From Synaphobranchus kaupii (Eukaryota > Chordata > Actinopteri > Anguilliformes > Synaphobranchidae), in assembly GCA_029718625.1 (NCBI GenBank), contig CM056380.1, forward strand, positions 13,356,931 through 13,420,930: a stretch of 64,000 nt of DNA. The letters run 5' to 3'. Position 1 is the first letter of the stretch. Each line of letters begins with the position of its first letter. Both the position numbers and the translations under genes were made by a program. Shown one piece after another: positions 46,202 through 58,650 of this stretch. A model generated the notes under the pieces. The model searched no databases, was not told the DNA's origin, and was given only the letters and a program-made list of their open reading frames with translations.

Positions 46202-47273
46202 TACATATTTTGTCCGTCATTTGTTGAGCACCAAATTTCTCCTGTGAAACTTGGCTGAAGCGCGTTGGACTTGTATTACTTTAAAAACACTTGTATAAAT
46301 GGGATTAATAAGCACATTTCCAGTGATATCTACTGAATACGGGGCTTGTGCTTTTAGTTGTTGTTAAAGAGATCCAAGAATAAAGTATTCAGTGTAGCAA
46401 GAAAATAGCAAAGTTGATTAAAACTATATAAAAACTTTGCAATTAAATCTTTTAGCCTTTGGCTGGTTACTGTAATCGGAGCAAAACCAAGATGAAAATA
46501 ACAGTGAATAACTTTAGGACATACAGTATATCAATGCTCATCAAGCTGAAGTACACTGCCAATCAGTATAAATGACAGCCTTTATAGTTTTACATTCATA
46601 CTTTGGCATTTAGTAGAGGCCCATCCAGAGTGACTTACAGGCAAGTGTCTGCAATAAGGCTAGAGTTGTAGCGATTGACCTATAAAATGAGGCTACAGAC
46701 AAATGCGAATCAGTTGTAGAGACGGGCACATACATAGGGCCAGATTCAGAGTCAAGATAAGCACGCGCAAATGGAACGAAATTCCGCGTAGCTATTTGTG
46801 ATTCAGACATTTGACTTGTCCGCTGTTTTAAGCGTCTCTGCAGTATATACGCGACATTACGCGCGCGGGGTGGAGATTTGATGAACATGAGGCGTGCCTG
46901 CAAATCGTGCAAGATACGCGTATTCAGAGTTTCCACTTTATGTTCTTTTCCCGCGCAACTTTGTTTGGGAAAAACAGATTTATGTCTAGCGCCGCCAATA
47001 GATGATTATGACAAATACAGCATCTTTCGCAAAAATGGATATCAGAATGAGTGCATGATGTTTGAAAATAATATTGGTTTTATTTTTCTTGGTCTAGCCT
47101 ACTTACAATTATCAAAGAGCTGTCATAAAAAGAAAAATATGTAAAAGTAGGCTATGATTGACCGTCTGGTATGTCATACCAGACCAATATTAGATGGATT
47201 AATTGATAGACAGTGTCTGGATCATATTTGCTTTGACAGAGAGAGCACAGCTTCACCAAAATTATTGTTGAAA

Positions 47274-48248
47274 TTAAAGGGTAAGTTCGCTATTTTGGAC
47301 CTTGGACCCTATTTGCGGTCCGTCTTCCATGAACCTGACCCATGAAGTCCATTTTTTCGCTGATCGGTCCAGTATTGAGTTCGCTACAGATTTCCTGTAG
47401 GCTCTCACTGGGCTACAATAGAAGTCAACGGGGCAATTAGAAATGTTATGGAAAAACAACGATAAATGTGCTTTTATAGCTCAGTGTGTATTCTTACGGT
47501 CTCAGTATGCTCTCCTGTGAAATGTAGGCTATCGCAAACGCAAACCGAACGTTGAAACAACAGTTCCATTTGAAACAGAACTATTTCTCCGACCGCACTA
47601 CCTCGCACTGACTTCGGATAACATTACCTGCGCAACTTCAGCCTCTCTCTCTTCTCTTGCTCTCTTATCATCCATCTCTTGTAGTTCCGTGTCCGTGTAT
47701 TCTGGCTCAAATCTGTAGCCAGTAACGTCAAAGTCAAAATCGAATTCTTCGTCTTCGTAATCATTATAGTCATCCATCATCCAAGTTTTTTTGTGGAAAT
47801 TGTAGCCTACGTTGCTGCAGGTAAACAAACGCAGACTGCTCAACTAGATAGTTTCGTAAACGGCCGGCACACCTTCCCGCTCCCCTACCCCCGACACATA
47901 GTACTCCGCGGGAGCAGCGAAAACAAGCAACAGAGAAATGCTTACTTCAAAGCCATGCCAAGCACGTAAAAATGTTCGGATTGAGATACATTTCACAGGA
48001 GAGCATACTGAGACCGGTAACAATACACCCTGAGCTTCCCGTCTCATTTATTGTACATGAAAGCACATTTATCGAACATTTCTAATTGCCCCGTTGACTT
48101 CTATTGTAGCCCAGTGAGAGCCTACAGGAAATCTGTAGCGAACTCAATACTGGACCGATCAGCGAAAAAATGGACTTCATGGGTCAGGTTCATGGAAGAC
48201 GGACCGCAAATAGGGTCCAAGGTCCAAAATAGCGAACTTACCCTTTAA
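47274..48248. mobile_element. TTAA-type element with ~190-bp near-identical inverted repeats
   Basis: TTAA on both sides; arms begin AGGGTAAGTTCGCTATTTTG and match almost perfectly, so mirrored ORFs on opposite strands encode the same peptide. High arm identity suggests recent activity. Kolobok-like by TTAA and AGGG ends. Confidence 0.85.
47598..47843 (-). CDS. Acidic ORF inside the TTAA element, unrecognised
   Basis: 81 codons, very acidic: WMMDDYNDYEDEEFDFDFDV then TGYRFEPEYTDTELQEMDDK and RAREEREAEVAQ. It ends in frame just past a possible donor (GCGCAG|gtaatg). The style resembles acidic N-termini of transposon-borne proteins annotated in fish as P2X7-C-terminal-like, but that link is weak. 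Possibly the first exon of a lost second ORF. Confidence 0.4.
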   Translation of the reverse strand: MSSLRLFTCSNVGYNFHKKTWMMDDYNDYEDEEFDFDFDVTGYRFEPEYTDTELQEMDDKRAREEREAEVAQVMLSEVSAR

Positions 48249-48447
48249 GTTGAAGACGTCGCATATAGGCTATTATGTTATACCACCGTAGGCTACATGA
48301 CTTTATTAGGTAAATCGTTTAAAAATTTTTAAAAAAAATTATTTAATCTTTCTTTTTTCAGTAAATCCAACAATGTATTTGTTTACTTAATAATATTGTG
48401 TGCAACCACTGTCCAGCGATTATTTATTTTGATTGTATGATGGGTAT

Positions 48448-49631
48448 TAGGGCTGTCAACATTGGCCAAAAATCACATTCGAATATTCCTTCTGAAAAAA
48501 CACATAAGTTCGAATATATTCGAATATCCATTACAATTTTAAAATGTTACAATTTGACCAACTTTCGGGCTGTGTTATTGCGCGTTAGGTTCACAAGAGG
48601 ACAAACCAATACAACGAGATGCATAACTAGTATAGGTACATTTAATTTCAACATAAACATGAACGCAGTCAAGTTTTTAAAAAAAAACGTTAACATTCGA
48701 GATGGCTTTTAAAATCTACATACACACTTTTATAATGCTTTTGTTTGAATAAAATTAAGGCACACAATTTCGAGAAATGTTACTAAAAAGAATTGATCCT
48801 GAGGGATCATTTACAATAAAGTGCTATTAAAAACAGAAAAGTACCATCTTTGACCTTTTGGAGAGGGAACTGGGATCAGCATAGTTTTAACGTTTAACGT
48901 AGCATAGTTTTAACGTTTAACGTAGCTTACAAAGCTTGCATACAACTTTGTCTCGAGGTTCCACAATTTTGCCATTCACTGACCAAAAACCGAAGTACTT
49001 CCAAACGGGGCTTTTTAGATTGCTTGGAGTGCTAATCACTCTCTCCGCGGCTGAGCTGGTTTCCGAAACTCTCTGCCATGCTGCTGCTATTGAATTATTG
49101 GCTCTTTTCAGCTCGACAAATATGCCTATACATTTGATTTTCAATCTGCTATTAAATGAAAGTGCCGTGTCCGTCCAGTACAAGCATAGCAATGACCCGT
49201 ACAGAGGAGACGCTAAAATGAGAAATTTATTTTTGGTTTAACACAACCCAAGTTGAAAGGAAGACAGACACTTTTATCTGCGATAGAGAGACGCTGCATT
49301 TTATTATTTTTTTCGAATGTTAATTTTCAGATTCGAACGTCATTTTTTTTTTTACAATTTTTACAATCCCTGGTTCCTTTTCAGCCATGTTCAAAGTGTT
49401 GTAGCGGGCTTGTATGACACGTGACTCGCTCGCTCACTACATAGGCCAGTAAGGGACACACACAGCGGAAGAGGGCAGCGCGCACTTCTCTGATCCAATA
49501 CAAATATATATTTTGTACACTGAGCGGAAGCCACGCCCAATAATCGAATAGTATTTTTTTATATTCGAATGTAGCTTTTTTTTTCATATTCGAGGAATAT
49601 TCGAATATTGAATATTAATTTACCAGGCCTA
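48448..49631. mobile_element. hAT transposon remnant
   Basis: Ends TAGGGCTGTCAACATTGGCC and CCAGGCCTA, with a perfect 8-bp duplication ATGGGTAT at 48440-48447 and 49632-49639. Sub-terminal TTCGAATATTCGAATAT-type repeats occur at both ends. Carries a BED-finger fragment. Confidence 0.88.
48920..49060 (-). pseudogene. hAT transposase BED zinc-finger fragment
   Basis: LKSPVWKYFGFWSVNGKIVE then PRDKVVCKLCKLR is the first half of a BED finger (aromatic WKYFGF and C-x2-C). The His half and the catalytic domain are missing. BED domains bind the ends of hAT elements. Confidence 0.8.
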
Positions 49632-50344
49632 ATGGGTATATCCAAGTCGTCAATAGGAGCTATGATCATTTTATTAATGCAACGGATTAATACGTTCACT
49701 GCCTTTCCCATCACGCAAGAGCAACTACGAAAGTAGGATTTTACAAAGGCAAATGCGGTTATTACAGGCATTGTGACTGACACGTTGAAAATGTATACCC
49801 CCCACACACATTTTTTTAGTAGAAAGCTGGCAACCCAGGGGGCAGGTACAAGAAACAGGTCATTAGAATATCATGCCCTGTGCCACCCACATTTTGGGAA
49901 ACGCACCCGCGTAGCGCATGTTAGGATACGGCGTATCTCATCCCGCGTTAAATCCTCGCAGGAGAGGTACTTAAGCGCATGACTTAAGTTGGCCATCTCT
50001 GAATCCGGCCCATAGTTTATAACAATTATCCTAAAGACACATAACATCGACAGGCACCGCTAGGAGAATCTATATTAGCATCTGTAGAGAGCAGGCCCCT
50101 GCCATCGCCCTCTTTAGAGTAACGTTCAGGGCAGTGGGGCGTTTGGCTGGATCCGTGCTGATCGCATACAACGTTTCGTTTTTCCTAATTTTTGATTTAT
50201 GCTTGTTTTCCTTAATTGCTGCTTGCAGCTATATGTTCTTGTTATACCCTTCTAGGATGTTTAAGTTCATGCTTGATGGTGTTGGATAATCTCTCGCCTG
50301 TAAATAAAATTAAGGGTAAATGAAGAGCCATTATGTACTCTTGT

Positions 50345-50893
50345 GTTCTAGAGGTGCTGAATAGTCTGTTTGCCTCATTATGTATGATTATGTTCTTATA
50401 TTCTAGATGGGCTGAATGGCCCGTTCTCATTATGTATTCTTATGTTCTTATGTTCTAGATGTACTGAATAGCCTGTTCTCCTCATTATGTATTTTTATGT
50501 TCTAAATGGGCTGAATAGCCTGTTCTCCTCATTATGTATTATTATGTTCTTATGGTCTAGATGGGCAGAATGGCCTGTTCTCCTCATTGTGTATTCTTAT
50601 GTTCTAGATGGGCTGAATGGCCTGTTCTCCTCATTATGTATTCTTATGTTCTAGATAGGCTGAATGGCTTGTTCTCCTCATTATGTATTATGTTCTTATG
50701 TTCTAGATGGGCTGAATAGCCTGTTCTCCTCATTATGTATTCTTATGTTCTAGATGGGCTGAATAGCCTGTTCTCCTCATTATGTATTCTTATGTTCTAG
50801 ATGGACTGAATGGCCTGTTCTCCTCATTATGGATTATTATGTTCTTATGTTCTAGATGGGCTGAATGGCCTGTTCCATTCATTATGTATTCTT
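50345..50893. repeat. 48-bp minisatellite, about 11 copies
   Basis: Unit TGTTCTAGATGGGCTGAATG, GCCTGTTCTCCTCATTATGT, ATTCTTAT. Shares its unit with the degenerate repeat at 31425-31640. Confidence 0.92.
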
Positions 50894-52506
50894 GTTATTC
50901 AGAATGCGCGGTACAGTTTGTTTGATGAAATAGGCAGTGCATTCTCCCTCTCAGATACGTCTGATATTTGAGACTATTTCTGAGCAGGCAGTTCGTTAGG
51001 CGGACTGGCTGACATAAGCTTGGGGCAGGGGGGCTTGTTTTAAAGATTCTGGCACAGTTTCCAGGTACGGGAGGATAGTTTCTCCTGGCCGACCTCGGCC
51101 CACAGGAGCTTGTCTTTGCAACAGCAATCCCCAGGGAGAACCCCAGAAATTGAGCAATTGCCTTGGGAGACCCCAGTAGCAAAGTCTCTGGCATGACTAA
51201 GCAGCTCAGCTCAAACTAATTCCACAGCCAAGGCCTCATCTGACTCTAAAGGTATTCTGAAGGTAAACTTCAATCACGGTCAAGGCTTGGATAGGAATGA
51301 GAAAGATCTGGCTTTGGGTATACGGCTGACCTCATGAAATGGGACGTTAATCTCTCCGGAGCGCACCGCATCTTCACCGAGGTCTTCTGCCCAAATGTCT
51401 CTCGAGTGTCACCGAGCAACGGGGTGCAAATCGGCGCCAGCGAGACTCCTAAAGCTGTGACACAGCCCTCCGGCCTTGCGGTTTCTGTGTGTGCCGTGGA
51501 CCCAGAAGGAAGTCCTGGGTTGACCCGTAATACGGGCGCCTGTGCGCTCGGCGGCTGTGTGTTGAGAGAGATGGATTAGGGTTAATGGCCTTTTGATAGA
51601 CTCGTCGCTGCTCGCCAGAGCGCTTCGCGGCAGCGGCTCTAAAACGGGAAAAACGTCGCGGCGGCCTCCCGGGCTTGGACGTCGATTCTGTTGGGAAACG
51701 GCGGTGGCGGCCGGCCGAACGTTGGGCTCCACGCCCGCTCCGTTCCTGCGTCTAGCCTCCAGATGGCTCGTCATCCATCAGTCGTGCGATGAGCCAGCGA
51801 AGCCCCCCCCCCCCCACGATCATCGATTTCTGCTGTTCCGGCCGCGCGGTGCTTCAAACAGCGCCCTCCGGTGGTCCTCGATTTAATCACCCCCACTGGC
51901 AGGACACCCGGCAACCAGAACCAAGCCGGGATTCATCAGGAATGATTCATTTATTAATTTTCACACCCGAAATGTCTCAACCAGATGCAGGGGACACACA
52001 AACACACGCACACAGACACGCATACACACACAGACAAACACATACACACACACACTCATCAAGAGAGACTGTTTAGGAATAAAGCCAAATACTAATGCCC
52101 CCCATAGACATTTAGGGTCTCCTTGGACTTTTTTTTTCAGGAGACAGATGCACATGTGAGGTGGAGTTTAAAGGTGTCCCATGATAAACCAAAATGAGTT
52201 TCTAAGATAATTTTACTCCTAAAAAGGTGGAATATTGAGTGTGCCCCATTAGGGAATATAACATAACCACAAGTGGTCTCAATCTTTTTTTTTATATTTG
52301 ACATAGAATATTTGTAGTGAACTGTGAATTAAACTGCATTATAACTGTCGGTGAACAATACCAATATTATTTCTTTTGGCTATTAATGTTTGGAATTTAA
52401 AAAATTATATTCTTATATAAATTTCACCTCATATCTGTTTAACAAAGGACTTGTGGTCTTTCAATCAATGATTAATGAGTTACAGTAAAGGTAGATTTGT
52501 CCAAAA
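50894..52506. other. Intergenic; CpG-rich patch, no gene recognised
   Basis: 51330-51900 is GC/CpG-rich with open frames on both strands, none recognised. A CA-rich tract lies at 52000-52060. Confidence 0.5.
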
Positions 52507-52519
52507 TTAGGAACCATGG

Positions 52520-52786
52520 TTAAGGAAGTGCGTAATGTACAGTCCAGTACTCATTTTGCCCTCTAATGTGTTGGGCAGCCATCTTGTTTTTGACTGCAGT
52601 CTGCAGGCCTCTCCATTTATATTTGAAATCCTCCAACTGCCGCTTGTATTGTTCCACTGATCCCACAGCCATTGCTGTCTTGGAGCATGTTTCACATTTG
52701 CGGAGACGATTCATGTGTAAGGTGTGCTCACTGTCCACCATGGAGAGGTGCTTCGCCACTTTTTGCACAAGCACCTCCATCTCCAT
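52520..52786 (-). other. Unrecognised 88-codon ORF with protein-like composition
   Basis: MEMEVLVQKVAKHLSMVDSE, CETCSKTAMAVGSVEQYKRQ and LEDFKYKWRGLQTAVKNKMA are charged and helix-forming, with a CxxC. No family recognised. It may be a transposon ORF or processed fragment. Confidence 0.3.
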
Positions 52787-52799
52787 GTTAAATTAGACT

Positions 52800-54268
52800 T
52801 TTTTTTTTATCCTCCACCATCTTCAATGCTTGTACATTTGAAATGTTACTGATTGTTTTTGCAGGTACTGAAGCCAAGGAAATGTGTTAGACCATTGTCT
52901 GAACTCAAATTATTGAATTCAAATGTTGATTGAAAAAAGCAGATTCTACCAATTAAAAAAAATGTCAAGTGGAGGGACCTTTTTTACCTTTATAGGTGAA
53001 TTGTAGCTTCAGTATTTAAATGATCAGTTACTTTCAACACACTGGCCTTCACTGTGGTCAAATGGAAACAAACAATGGGCTTTTAGAGTATTTAACACAC
53101 TATTTATTGCTTAATAGGCTGTTTCAATTGGGCCTATTTCAAATCCAAATAAATCCCCAAATACGGACTCCGTTATCCACAGGTTTTCTTTATTTTAATT
53201 TTTTACCATTTTTGAAATTTTCTTTTCAAATATATTTTTTTAAATTCCACAGTTTGTCATAATTAACATCTCCTCCACGTTTAGAGGAGTTTGAGATGTG
53301 GCGAAAATGCCATTTCTGAGCCAGTGTTTTTGTCCGTGGGCTTGTGCTTAACCTGAGCAAATCTACATTTTCCGGTGTGTGAGATAAGCATTCATGCAAG
53401 AACTGCTGAGGAAATGTGTGTAAGTTTGACTTAGCAAAGGATGCTTAAGGAAGTGCATAAACCTGCCAAGCCTGGATAAGGCTCAACATGTATTGTTAGC
53501 AAAGCATTCACATTATATTATAACCACTCATCAAATTTAAAGAGCTGCTTATGTTTATGTAATTGGTTATAAACCTGTACATTTCCTTTCTTTTGTTGCC
53601 CAGAGGAATAAGAAATCCTCATTAACCGAAATTCAAAGTGCAGTGTTAAATAAAGAAAGTACCTTTTATTAGTGAAATGAAACGCTTTTTTAGCATACCC
53701 CTGTCAAAGCTACAAAGATGTTCCAAGGTCATTGCTTGTACACCGAAGCACAACATTTACACTGCACAGACACAACCTCCGACAATCGGAGACAACCTAC
53801 GCATTAGTCAGTTTAAAATAAAGTACTGACATCAACCCACAAGAAACTTTAGCTTCGGCAGAGCAGGACAGTACTAGATGTACCTTTGTAATAGTACGCT
53901 AACACACAGAGCTCATTCTTGCAAAGGCATTTCTTAAAGTACACTGAAGAGGAACAGCAGCTGTCGCTCAAGCTCTCATCTCGGGCTGGCCATGAAGGCC
54001 TTTATGCCAAAAAGAACAAATGACATGTCATTGTACACTGGAAGACACTCCAGGAGATGTACTTACATCCAGCAAAAATGGAAAATGCACATAATTGATC
54101 CTGTAGTGTTGCTGTCAAGGCTGCGATGATTAACACTAGTGGTTTCCATAGTAACCTCTGTGCTTTTGATGGGCAAGGTAGTGGTGGAATGGCTCTTGCC
54201 AAGGGGGCGGGGGGGAACTCCTGGGGAAAAAGCACAAGCAAAGAAAATGGAAAATGTAGTGACTTGTA
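52800..54268. other. Intergenic AT-rich; nothing recognised
   Basis: No repeat family, gene or RNA recognised. Confidence 0.5.
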
Positions 54269-54571
54269 GGGTGCGTCCCAATATTCTTCACTCCCCACCT
54301 CCTTTCCTTCACTCCCCCACTACCACTCCTCTCCTACCCGGAAATATGCAAAACTGCCTGAACGTTTTCAGTACAAGTATTTGCATGTACAGTATCCAAT
54401 GTACATGACATTGCGGTTTGTGTCGAGACATTAATATGTAAGCATTAATACGTAATTAAGATGTAATCAGCGGCATTAGATTAAAACACAATGATCCGTT
54501 TCCGGGGCACGGGAGTAGAGGAGTGGTAGGGAGGAGGAAAGGTGGCATTTTTCGACTATTGGGACGCACCC
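54269..54571. mobile_element. MITE with GGGTGCGTCCCAATA ends
   Basis: GGGTGCGTCCCAATATTC on the left and GACTATTGGGACGCACCC on the right; inner arms are also complementary (CTACCACTCCTCTCCTACCC and its reverse). The target duplication is unclear. Confidence 0.65.
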
Positions 54572-56335
54572 ATAGTGTTCTTCAGAACTATCTGAAACAG
54601 CATGACTGCCCAGACAGTCCAACAGAGGAAGAGGACCATCCAGATGTTCCCACAGTTGAAACAGAGAATGACTTGCATACAAAGATACTTTTGCTATGTA
54701 CTGTACCTCTTTTCAGACTACTAGATGCCTTTTGGCATAATAAACAGACTTGAATTTTCATACGGTGTTTATTTTATAGATTGATGTATTATGCACTTAA
54801 AGCGTTCTCAGACATCCTTTGTTTCATCTCTTTCTCCTTCATCTTTGTCCAATTCAACCTGTAGAATTTCGATTTTTATTTCATGCTTCTCCTTAAGATA
54901 TTTTGAACTCGTGAATTTCACTGGCCAGCCTTTCATGGATAGTCAGTCTCTTTTTTTTCTTTTTTTTCTTCTAGTGACCAGTAGTGTCACTCACTTCCCC
55001 CCTTGCTTCTGCAGGTGTGGAAGGTAGACCATCTTAACTTGCCTGTAGAAAGAACAACACTAACATTAGTTCAATATACAGTTCAATACATAAAGGTGGA
55101 ATGACGGGAGTAAGTCCGAAATGATGGAAGTGAATTTGGAAGGGAGTCACATGACACAGGAAGAATTAAAGAATGTTCACGGGAGAGGAAGGCAAAGTGA
55201 ATTATACTCATATACCCCATGTAGGTGCGCTCGACTGGTCTCTGAACTGTCAGAATGGCCATCGTGGGGTACATCTCCAAAGGCTGCTGGCTCTTCATTA
55301 TTCCTGAAAGTCATTTAACTGCTCAGTCTCTTTATTTAGGGGCACGCCACCAGTGTTAAACCTCACCCTTTGGGCTACTGCACTTGTCTTTTTAAGGTTT
55401 ATTTTCATGATTTTCCACAATACCTGCATAGAGTAACCAATATAATGTCAACCCCATGATTAAATAAATAAAAGTGTAAAGTAATGAATATTAAGATTCT
55501 TTGTTTGAATTCATTATAAATTGATAATAATAATTTAATAATTGGGTGCCTCAAAACTATTTGCTTTAGTGTTTTCTCTAGTTGCTCACTGTAGTTTTTG
55601 GAATGCACTTTTGTCTTTGCTCTGTTTTTGCTCTGATTTAGCTTATCCAATTCCACACAATCTTACGCTTTTTTGGGTCCAACGCTTAAGCATCTCCAGT
55701 CCAGCACGTTGAGCCAGGTTGTCACAAAGTGGGGGCTCATCCGGGATTTTAACCCTTTTGGAATCTTTTGTCCATGCGCTCATGGAAGTATTTCAGATGT
55801 GTGCTCTCTAGACCCTATCGTAGCTAGACCAAGTGCAGCGTTCTCTCTCCTTTCCCTCAACTGAGATCTGTTAGGAACTGGTCAACTTTTAACAGCAAAA
55901 AAAAAAAATACATTCACCTATCAGTTACTGAGGTTCCTTCTGTAATCACCAATTTGAAATATAATATATGTAAGATTTATTTTGCTGCTGACATGGGACT
56001 GACCTTTCAACCAAATGTGGTAGAAACTGGAAGTAACATGGCTAATCCCCGTGCAGGATCAGACCTTTCTGTCTGAAGCCATTTACAGTATGAATGACAG
56101 TCTATAGTTAAAGGGCCAAACTGAATGAGCCTGGGGAGATTAACATGTCAGTACAAGGAAGCACATTGTTCCCATCTGTCAGTCTATGCTCCCTTCCCCT
56201 GATACCCGTGTCTGCCTCCACTAAGCTCGGTGATCAAAGCTGAAGTACTTCCATAACCTGTAATCTTTTTAGCACCTGAGTTTTTATGCACTGCTTTCAG
56301 GTTTCATATCTGTTTATGTCGTTATGAGCCACAGA
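54572..56335. other. Intergenic; possible transposon protein fragments
   Basis: Plus strand 54573-54753 reads SVLQNYLKQHDCPDSPTEEE, faintly like the C-terminus of a PIF/Harbinger nuclease. Minus strand near 54800-54930 reads KYLKEKHEIKIEILQVELDK, like the coiled-coil tail of a transposon Myb/SANT protein. Both are too short to assign. Confidence 0.3.
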
Positions 56336-56339
56336 GCAT

Positions 56340-56755
56340 GTAGCATTTAGCACATCTACCTCAGATCATGTAGCATTGAGCACATCTACCACAGATCATG
56401 TAGCATTTAGCACATCTACCTCAGATCGTGTAGCATTTAGCACATCTACCTCAGATCGTGTAGCATTTAGCACATCTGCCACAGATCGTGTAGCATTTAG
56501 CACATCTACCACAGAGCATGTAGCATTTAGCACATCTACCACAGATCATGTAGCGTTTAGCACATCTACCTCAGAGCATGTAGCATTTAGCACATTACCT
56601 CAGATCATGTAGCATTTAGCACATCTGCCACAGATCGTGTAGCATTTAGCACATCTACCACAGATCATGTAGCATTGAGCACATCTACCACAGATCATGT
56701 AGCATTTAGCACATCTACCACAGAGCATGTAGCGTTTAGCACGTCTACCACAGAG
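56340..56755. repeat. 30-bp minisatellite, about 14 copies
   Basis: Unit CATGTAGCATTTAGCACATC then TACCACAGAT. The 30-bp period keeps one frame open, producing a spurious STTDHVAFST-type repeat peptide. Confidence 0.95.
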
Positions 56756-56878
56756 CAATCAAGACCATTTTGCCGCATTTTGAAAATAAACCGGATAAAC
56801 CTTGTGTGACAGAGGAACACACTCTTTAGTGAAGTGAACACTGCAGCAGTGTTGCACTAACGCTACGTATCCCACAGC

Positions 56879-57110
56879 AGACAGTGAATCGCCAGAATCG
56901 CCAGGTAAGTGCAATCCTCCACCCTTTTGTCTTCCTCTCTGTCCATGAACCTGAACCTCACCACCACCCCTGCCATCTGCTGCAGGCTAGCACGTGTTTG
57001 TACAACAGAGTCAACATTACCAGGGGATGAATTTGTATTAATCCAATTATTTGTGTTTGCTTTTGTCGCAGGGAGCAATGGAGCGACTGTGTGTGTTACG
57101 GGAACATCGG
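56879..57110 (+). other. Two candidate small exons with consensus splice sites
   Basis: atcccacag|...CGCCAG|gtaagt (56879-56904) and tttgtcgcag|GGAGCAATGGAG...CATCGG|gtgagt (57072-57110). The second would encode MERLCVLREHR. Splice sites are strong but the product is not recognised. Confidence 0.3.
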
Positions 57111-58480
57111 GTGAGTGGCTTTACATCCATTTGCAATGCCCCCTCCAAAATACAAATGTATTGCATGATCGGCTAATGTGCTATGGCTAGTTATATAGGC
57201 GGTATTAATGTTTTGGGCATGTGTTATTTTATTTTTTGCGATCCCGGTGGGGTTGTATTTCTGTGTTCCCTTGTTTGTGACGGAAGTGCCACGCCCTCAG
57301 GGGCTACGGGTCCGTTCCAAAACAAATTTGTCACGGAAAGATTGCTCATCAGCCTTGAAAATGATCCATTGACAAAGGGAAAACCAGTTTGGAGGGACTG
57401 CCATGGCTCAGTGCTTGTCAAAACGCCTTTCTGTCGATCTGCTGATTAAAAAATATAACTGTGTGAGAAAAGTCTATCTCACTTTGACGGATCTAAAAAT
57501 GAATGTGTTGGAGGGTTAATTGTTAGTCAACACATTCTTAACCTGCTTTGGGCAGGTTTGCATAGCTTTGTATTGAGTTTAAATTATCTTGTAATTCCCA
57601 GCATTAAGTACTTAATTACGCCACTTTTAATGGCATTTTTTTTTTACAGCAGCTAAACTCATTGTGTGTGTTATCCGCTGTTGCTCATGCAATAGGCAGC
57701 TACATCAGAGATGGAGGCCTTACAAAGACAATAAAACTTTATTGGCATTAAAAAAATAAATAAAAAAAAAAACTTTCTTGAGAAAAATGACCAATTGGGA
57801 TTGGCTGGGAAAAGAACGTCCCACCCCTTCACATTGGTCCCGCCCCTTAATGTTGGTCCCGTCCGATCAGGTTGGTCCCCCCTTTCACATTAGTCTCACC
57901 CCTTCCTATTGGTCCCACCCATTCACCACTGGCAGCATATTTTACTGCATGTTTATAGACTGGCTCAGGGGATAAAACTGTGTCAAAATCCTCTGTGCTG
58001 AATGGCTGATTCCAAAATGTCTGTTTGATTCACGAATGATGATGAATGGGCAGCGTTTTTGAGTGTTGGTGCAGAATTGTAACTCTTTTTAAAATTCTCG
58101 ATGCTGGAGAACCATAGAGTTACAGGCTGACTGGTCAGCTGAATGTGGTACGAACCCTGAAGTCGCATACGCACTTATACATCATCAATATCGAGCTCTG
58201 TCGCAAAATGACGGGCATTCAACCGAAACGTGTTTCAAAGGGGCTCAAAGAGGAACGGACAGCGAGGGTCACAGAGAATTGATGTCATAGGTCGCTGAGA
58301 AATCTCAGACGGCGTGCTCATGAAAGTGAGAAACCTGCTCTGTGGGACTCTCATAAAAAAATTAACCCCACTTTAGATTTAACGAGCACAGTTTATTTCC
58401 ATCTTTGCTGTCTGCAGAAATGTGAAAGATATGTTCAAATTGTATCAATAAAAGTTTATGTACGTATCTAACACATTTTA
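57111..58480. other. Intergenic or intronic; no gene recognised
   Basis: Short repeats of TTGGTCCCGCCCCTTA-type sequence occur at 57825-57925. Confidence 0.4.
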
Positions 58481-58489
58481 ATATGCCTG

Positions 58490-58650
58490 ACGGTTTATCC
58501 TGGCCTAAGCTCCGACAAAGCAAGCCGGAGGCAACAGCGGCGAGGAAAACTCCCTGAAAGACATGTAGGAGGAAACCTTGGGAGGAACTAGAATCAGTAT
58601 GGGGGGGCATCCTCTTCTGGCTGCCTCAGGCTGGGAGTTTTAGTGCTCTC
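58490..58650. repeat. Dispersed vertebrate repeat fragment
   Basis: CGGCGAGGAAAACTCCCTGA and ACCTTGGGAGGAACTAGAAT match, from memory, a very common dispersed fish repeat. Confidence 0.5.

Larger units (their letters stand above)
46737..50011. mobile_element. Outer PIF/Harbinger-like element hosting two insertions
   Basis: Ends GGGCCAGATTCAGAG and CTCTGAATCCGGCCC, flanked by ATA on both sides (46734-46736, 50012-50014), a 3-bp duplication. Subtracting the inserts at 47274-48248 and 48440-49639 leaves about 1.1 kb without an intact gene. The superfamily is inferred from the 3-bp duplication and GGGCC ends. Confidence 0.6.

Noticed and set aside
47274..48248. Two separate small genes encoding identical peptides (VDFYCSPVRAYRKSVANSIL)
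   Set aside because: They are the mirrored inverted repeats of one transposon.
56376..56612. 78-aa ORF with STTDHVAFST repeats, mucin-like
   Set aside because: 30-bp minisatellite in frame; no start context or splice sites.
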